Shown: positions 61,589 through 64,000 of the stretch, piece by piece
Position numbering within the stretch: the first letter of the stretch is position 1
Layout: the number at the start of each line of letters is the position of its first letter
Source of the DNA: Sporocytophaga sp.
GTDB taxonomy: Bacteria > Bacteroidota > Bacteroidia > Cytophagales > Cytophagaceae
Direction of reading: 5' to 3'
Length of the DNA stretch: 64,000 nt
Assembly (NCBI RefSeq): GCF_017745095.1
Contig: NZ_JAGHZZ010000011.1
Coordinates: 62,001-126,000 of the forward strand
Translations under genes and position numbers: made by a program
The notes under the pieces: generated by a model
Told to the model about the DNA's origin: nothing
The model's input: the letters and a program-made list of their open reading frames with translations, nothing else
Databases searched by the model: none

Positions 61589-62995
61589 TTAAAATCTGAA
61601 GTAAATAAATGGATTGTAGGTTCCAGCAATAAGTGAGAGCATACTCAGCACCAATAAAATTATCAAAACAGAAACTCCTGCAAAATCAGCTGTTGTCCGT
61701 AAATTCTCATTTTCTCTGAAGAACTTGATTCTCCTTAGCTGTAGCAAGCTTTTGATCACAGGAGTAGAGAAAATCAATCCTGCTATAAATGCCATTATAA
61801 AGTCAACATCTCTGAAGGGGATTAAATAATTTTCACTGATAGAGAGTTCAGGGGTAAACATATTTTTCAGATAACTGAATGCAATACTTAGACTGTCTGA
61901 TCTGAAAAATACCCATCCTATACATATTACAATTAAAGAATAACTGTGCTTAACCAATGATGGCAATCTTTCTATAAAGTTTCCCAAAGAGGTTCTCTCT
62001 AATATCAGAAATGCCCCATGCCACCCCCCCCAGACTATAAATGTCCAGTTAGGTCCGTGCCACAAGCCACATAGAAGAAATACAGTAATAAGGTTAAAGT
62101 AAGTTCTTAGATTTCCTTTTTTATTTCCTCCCATAGGTATGTAAAGATAATCTCTGAACCATGACGAAAGTGATATATGCCATCTCCGCCAGAATTCTTT
62201 TATCGATTTTGAAATGTATGGGTAGTTAAAGTTTTCAGGAAAATCAAAGCCGAACATTTTGCCTAGTCCTACCGCCATGTCAGAGTATCCTGAAAAATCA
62301 AAATATATTTGCATGGCGTAAGTAATGATAGCGATCCAGGAAATAAGGAATCCCGCTTCAGCTAAATTTTGAGCAAAAATATAATCTACTGCTCCGGCAA
62401 GATTATTTGCTATCAAAACTTTTTTGGCAAGTCCGATGATAAATCTCTTTAACCCTGTGACTATTTTTTTGAATGAATGTTTTCTTTCCGTCAGTTGCTG
62501 TGATATTTCCGGATAACGCACTATGGGCCCTGCTACCAGTTGAGGGAAATTAGTAATGTATAAACCCAGGTTTACAATGCTTTTTTGTGACTGTGATGAT
62601 TTTCTATATACATCAATTATATAAGATAAGGCGTGAAATGTAAAAAAAGATATGCCTAGAGGCAGTGTAATTTTTTCTGCTGCATGCATGCCTGCTAACT
62701 CCAATAAGAAGTTGGAATATTTGAAGTAAATCAATAAACCAAGATTGAATATTACAGCAAGAGTAATAGTTGTTTTGGGAGCCAGCTCATCGGGTTTCTC
62801 CAGCATTGATGCAAAGAAAAAATTACCCAAAATAGAGACCAGCATCACAAAACTATTCTGCGCTTCTCCCCATATGTAAAATGAAAGACTTGCTGCTAAA
62901 AGGAATAGGTTTTTAAATTTTCCCGGTAAAATGTAATATCCCAAAAGGCATATTGGCAGGAAAAGAAATATGAAGACAAGAGAACTAAAGACCAT
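61589..62995 (-). CDS. MBOAT family O-acyltransferase (AlgI-like)
   Basis: 468 residues with about eleven membrane helices. The MBOAT core is clear: GLARKV-like KRFIIGLAKKVLIANN, EFWRRWHISLSSWFRDYLYIPMGGN and the active-site histidine in LCGLWHGPNWTFIVWGGWHG. It passes acetyl groups across the inner membrane to an AlgX/J-like partner, which is the next gene. The acceptor polymer is unknown. The exopolysaccharide made by the cluster at 13-20 kb is a possible acceptor. Confidence 0.95.
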   Translation of the reverse strand: MVFSSLVFIFLFLPICLLGYYILPGKFKNLFLLAASLSFYIWGEAQNSFVMLVSILGNFFFASMLEKPDELAPKTTITLAVIFNLGLLIYFKYSNFLLELAGMHAAEKITLPLGISFFTFHALSYIIDVYRKSSQSQKSIVNLGLYITNFPQLVAGPIVRYPEISQQLTERKHSFKKIVTGLKRFIIGLAKKVLIANNLAGAVDYIFAQNLAEAGFLISWIAIITYAMQIYFDFSGYSDMAVGLGKMFGFDFPENFNYPYISKSIKEFWRRWHISLSSWFRDYLYIPMGGNKKGNLRTYFNLITVFLLCGLWHGPNWTFIVWGGWHGAFLILERTSLGNFIERLPSLVKHSYSLIVICIGWVFFRSDSLSIAFSYLKNMFTPELSISENYLIPFRDVDFIMAFIAGLIFSTPVIKSLLQLRRIKFFRENENLRTTADFAGVSVLIILLVLSMLSLIAGTYNPFIYFRF

Positions 62996-63126
62996 TGTGA
63001 ATATTTGATTATCAAAGATAATTCAAATGACTCAACGGGCAAAATAAGGTATTTAGTACGGGTTAAAATATCTAATTGAAAGTTTTAAAATGCGTAATTT
63101 TTTGAAAGTCAAATAGGCGCGAACAT

Positions 63127-63642
63127 CTATTTTTGTTGGGTAAAATAATAAATTGCTCCTGCAATAATGAGTACAAAGAGTAAAACTAAAATTGTAACAG
63201 TTGTCCTTGAGGATTTTCTGGAAGCTTTAAGGCGAACATTCTCAGTTTTGGCAAATTTACTTCCCCATAGTCCTTTTACAGCATATACGACTTTGTCAAC
63301 TGTTGATTTATCTTTCACAACATAGTCAAATGCACCTGCTGATTTTACTTTATCAATTAAAGCTGTCTCTTTTTCATTGGTAAGAACTATAATATCAGCT
63401 TCGGGCTTCCTTTTTTTAATGAGTTTTACTGCGTCGATTATATTAAGATCTGAATATTGCTCATCCAGAATTACTACATCCAGGTCTTTGCCAATATACA
63501 TATCAAGATCCTTGGCTACAGTGTGTCCGTTTCTGAGTATATTCACCTTCTCATGAAATTCTCTTTTAAGCCTTTCTGTGAGGAGTGTTGAACTCATCTC
63601 ATCTTCAATAAGCAAAATGTCCAGAATTGTATCCTCAGTCAT
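63127..63642 (-). CDS. Receiver-domain protein with a C-terminal membrane anchor
   Basis: 171 residues. The receiver domain (about 6-125) has the acidic pair Glu13/Asp14, the phospho-acceptor Asp60 (VVILDEQ), Thr88 (VLTNEK) and Lys110 (YVVKDKS). There is no output domain. A basic linker (RLKASRKSSRTT) leads to one transmembrane helix (TVTILVLLFVLIIAGAIYYF) and a three-residue tail. The receiver is therefore tethered to the inner face of the membrane. It stands alone, and its kinase and target are unknown. Confidence 0.88.
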   Translation of the reverse strand: MTEDTILDILLIEDEMSSTLLTERLKREFHEKVNILRNGHTVAKDLDMYIGKDLDVVILDEQYSDLNIIDAVKLIKKRKPEADIIVLTNEKETALIDKVKSAGAFDYVVKDKSTVDKVVYAVKGLWGSKFAKTENVRLKASRKSSRTTVTILVLLFVLIIAGAIYYFTQQK

Positions 63643-63696
63643 AAAGTTATGTTTTCACTTTTAACAGAGGGAAATATGAATTGTTTAAATTCTAGG

Positions 63697-64000
63697 TCAA
63701 ACTTCTGTTAATACTTTTCTAAGTTCTCTTCTCATAATCTTATTTGAGGCGGTTCTGGGTATATTGGCAACTTTTACTATTTGAGAAATTCTGAATAAGG
63801 GATTTAACTGTGATGTCAGTAAATCTTGAAGATTCTTTTTAAGAAGTCCTTCATCCGAAGCCTGATTTTTTTCTGTATAAAAAACCACAAGCCTTTCAGG
63901 CCCTCCTGTTATGGGAGCAATTGACACGGCAGCAGTTTCCAGGACCATCGGATGTTTATTGAGGGTTTCCTCTATCTCGATAGCACTTATTTTAATGCCT
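63697..64000 (-). CDS. AMP-forming acyl-CoA synthetase, C-terminal end (cut by window edge)
   Basis: The visible 100 residues are the C-terminal lid domain of the ANL superfamily: GIKISAIEIEETLNKHP, AAVSIAPITGGPERLVVFY and NIPRTASNKIMRREL with the catalytic lysine. The TAPP-like GGPE and LNPLFRIS blocks remind me of the acyl-activating-enzyme branch related to acetyl-CoA synthetases. The main adenylation domain lies beyond position 64000. The substrate cannot be told. Confidence 0.85.
   Translation of the reverse strand, partial: GIKISAIEIEETLNKHPMVLETAAVSIAPITGGPERLVVFYTEKNQASDEGLLKKNLQDLLTSQLNPLFRISQIVKVANIPRTASNKIMRRELRKVLTEV

Overview
The window looks like chromosomal DNA of a free-living, gliding-type Bacteroidota, most likely in or near the Cytophagales (Cytophaga/Sporocytophaga-like). 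This is inference from AT-rich sequence, C-terminal type IX secretion (T9SS) sorting domains, TAnnTTTG promoter elements, a TonB receptor paired with a DUF4249 lipoprotein, OmpA/PD40 proteins and a short primary-type sigma factor. I see no CRISPR array, rRNA operon, prophage or intact insertion sequence. Two tRNAs are present: initiator tRNA-fMet(CAT) and tRNA-Arg(CCT).

Left part (1-20 kb). The left edge cuts a Tet(X)-like flavin monooxygenase. It is followed by a second FAD monooxygenase, an AraC regulator, a seven-bladed T9SS-exported propeller protein and tRNA-fMet. Housekeeping genes follow: era, der, two small lipoproteins, uvrB, aroE, a DedA protein, a ComA-like phosphosulfolactate synthase and a TPR protein. 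A minus-strand exopolysaccharide cluster spans 13.2-20 kb: glycosyltransferase, rfbC, Wza-type exporter, Wzc-type tyrosine autokinase, CpsB-type PHP phosphatase and an epimerase.

Middle (20-46 kb). This starts with a SirB/cytochrome c protein, hflX and tRNA-Arg, then an accessory stretch of regulators and small enzymes. Two related hairpin repeats bracket an AraC/DHFR-like pair. A Crp/Fnr regulator diverges from a methyltransferase plus divergent RpoD-paralogue operon, and an exact FNR-type palindrome sits between them. After gene remnants come a SpoIIE/PP2C phosphatase, a beta-carbonic anhydrase, an M15 endolysin-like peptidase and a DUF4157 protein that looks like an effector of an extracellular contractile injection system (eCIS). 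Then come a frameshifted DUF4239 gene, two orphan PAS histidine kinases, an LLM flavoprotein and a sulfatase. A LytS-type kinase is truncated by fusion to a T9SS-tail remnant.

Right part (46-64 kb). A GbsR-like regulator, TonB receptor and DUF4249 lipoprotein are followed by the most interesting locus (50.1-60.3 kb): cheR, then siaB, siaC, an ABC transporter with unusual N-terminal domains, a lipoprotein, a small secreted protein, a propeller protein and a PorE-like TPR-PD40-OmpA protein. I read this as a partner-switch (SiaB kinase/SiaC phosphoprotein) controlling an envelope transporter and exported proteins, which I do not recognise as a described system. The window ends with an AlgI/AlgX-like O-acetylation pair, a membrane-anchored receiver protein and the C-terminus of an acyl-CoA synthetase cut by the right edge.
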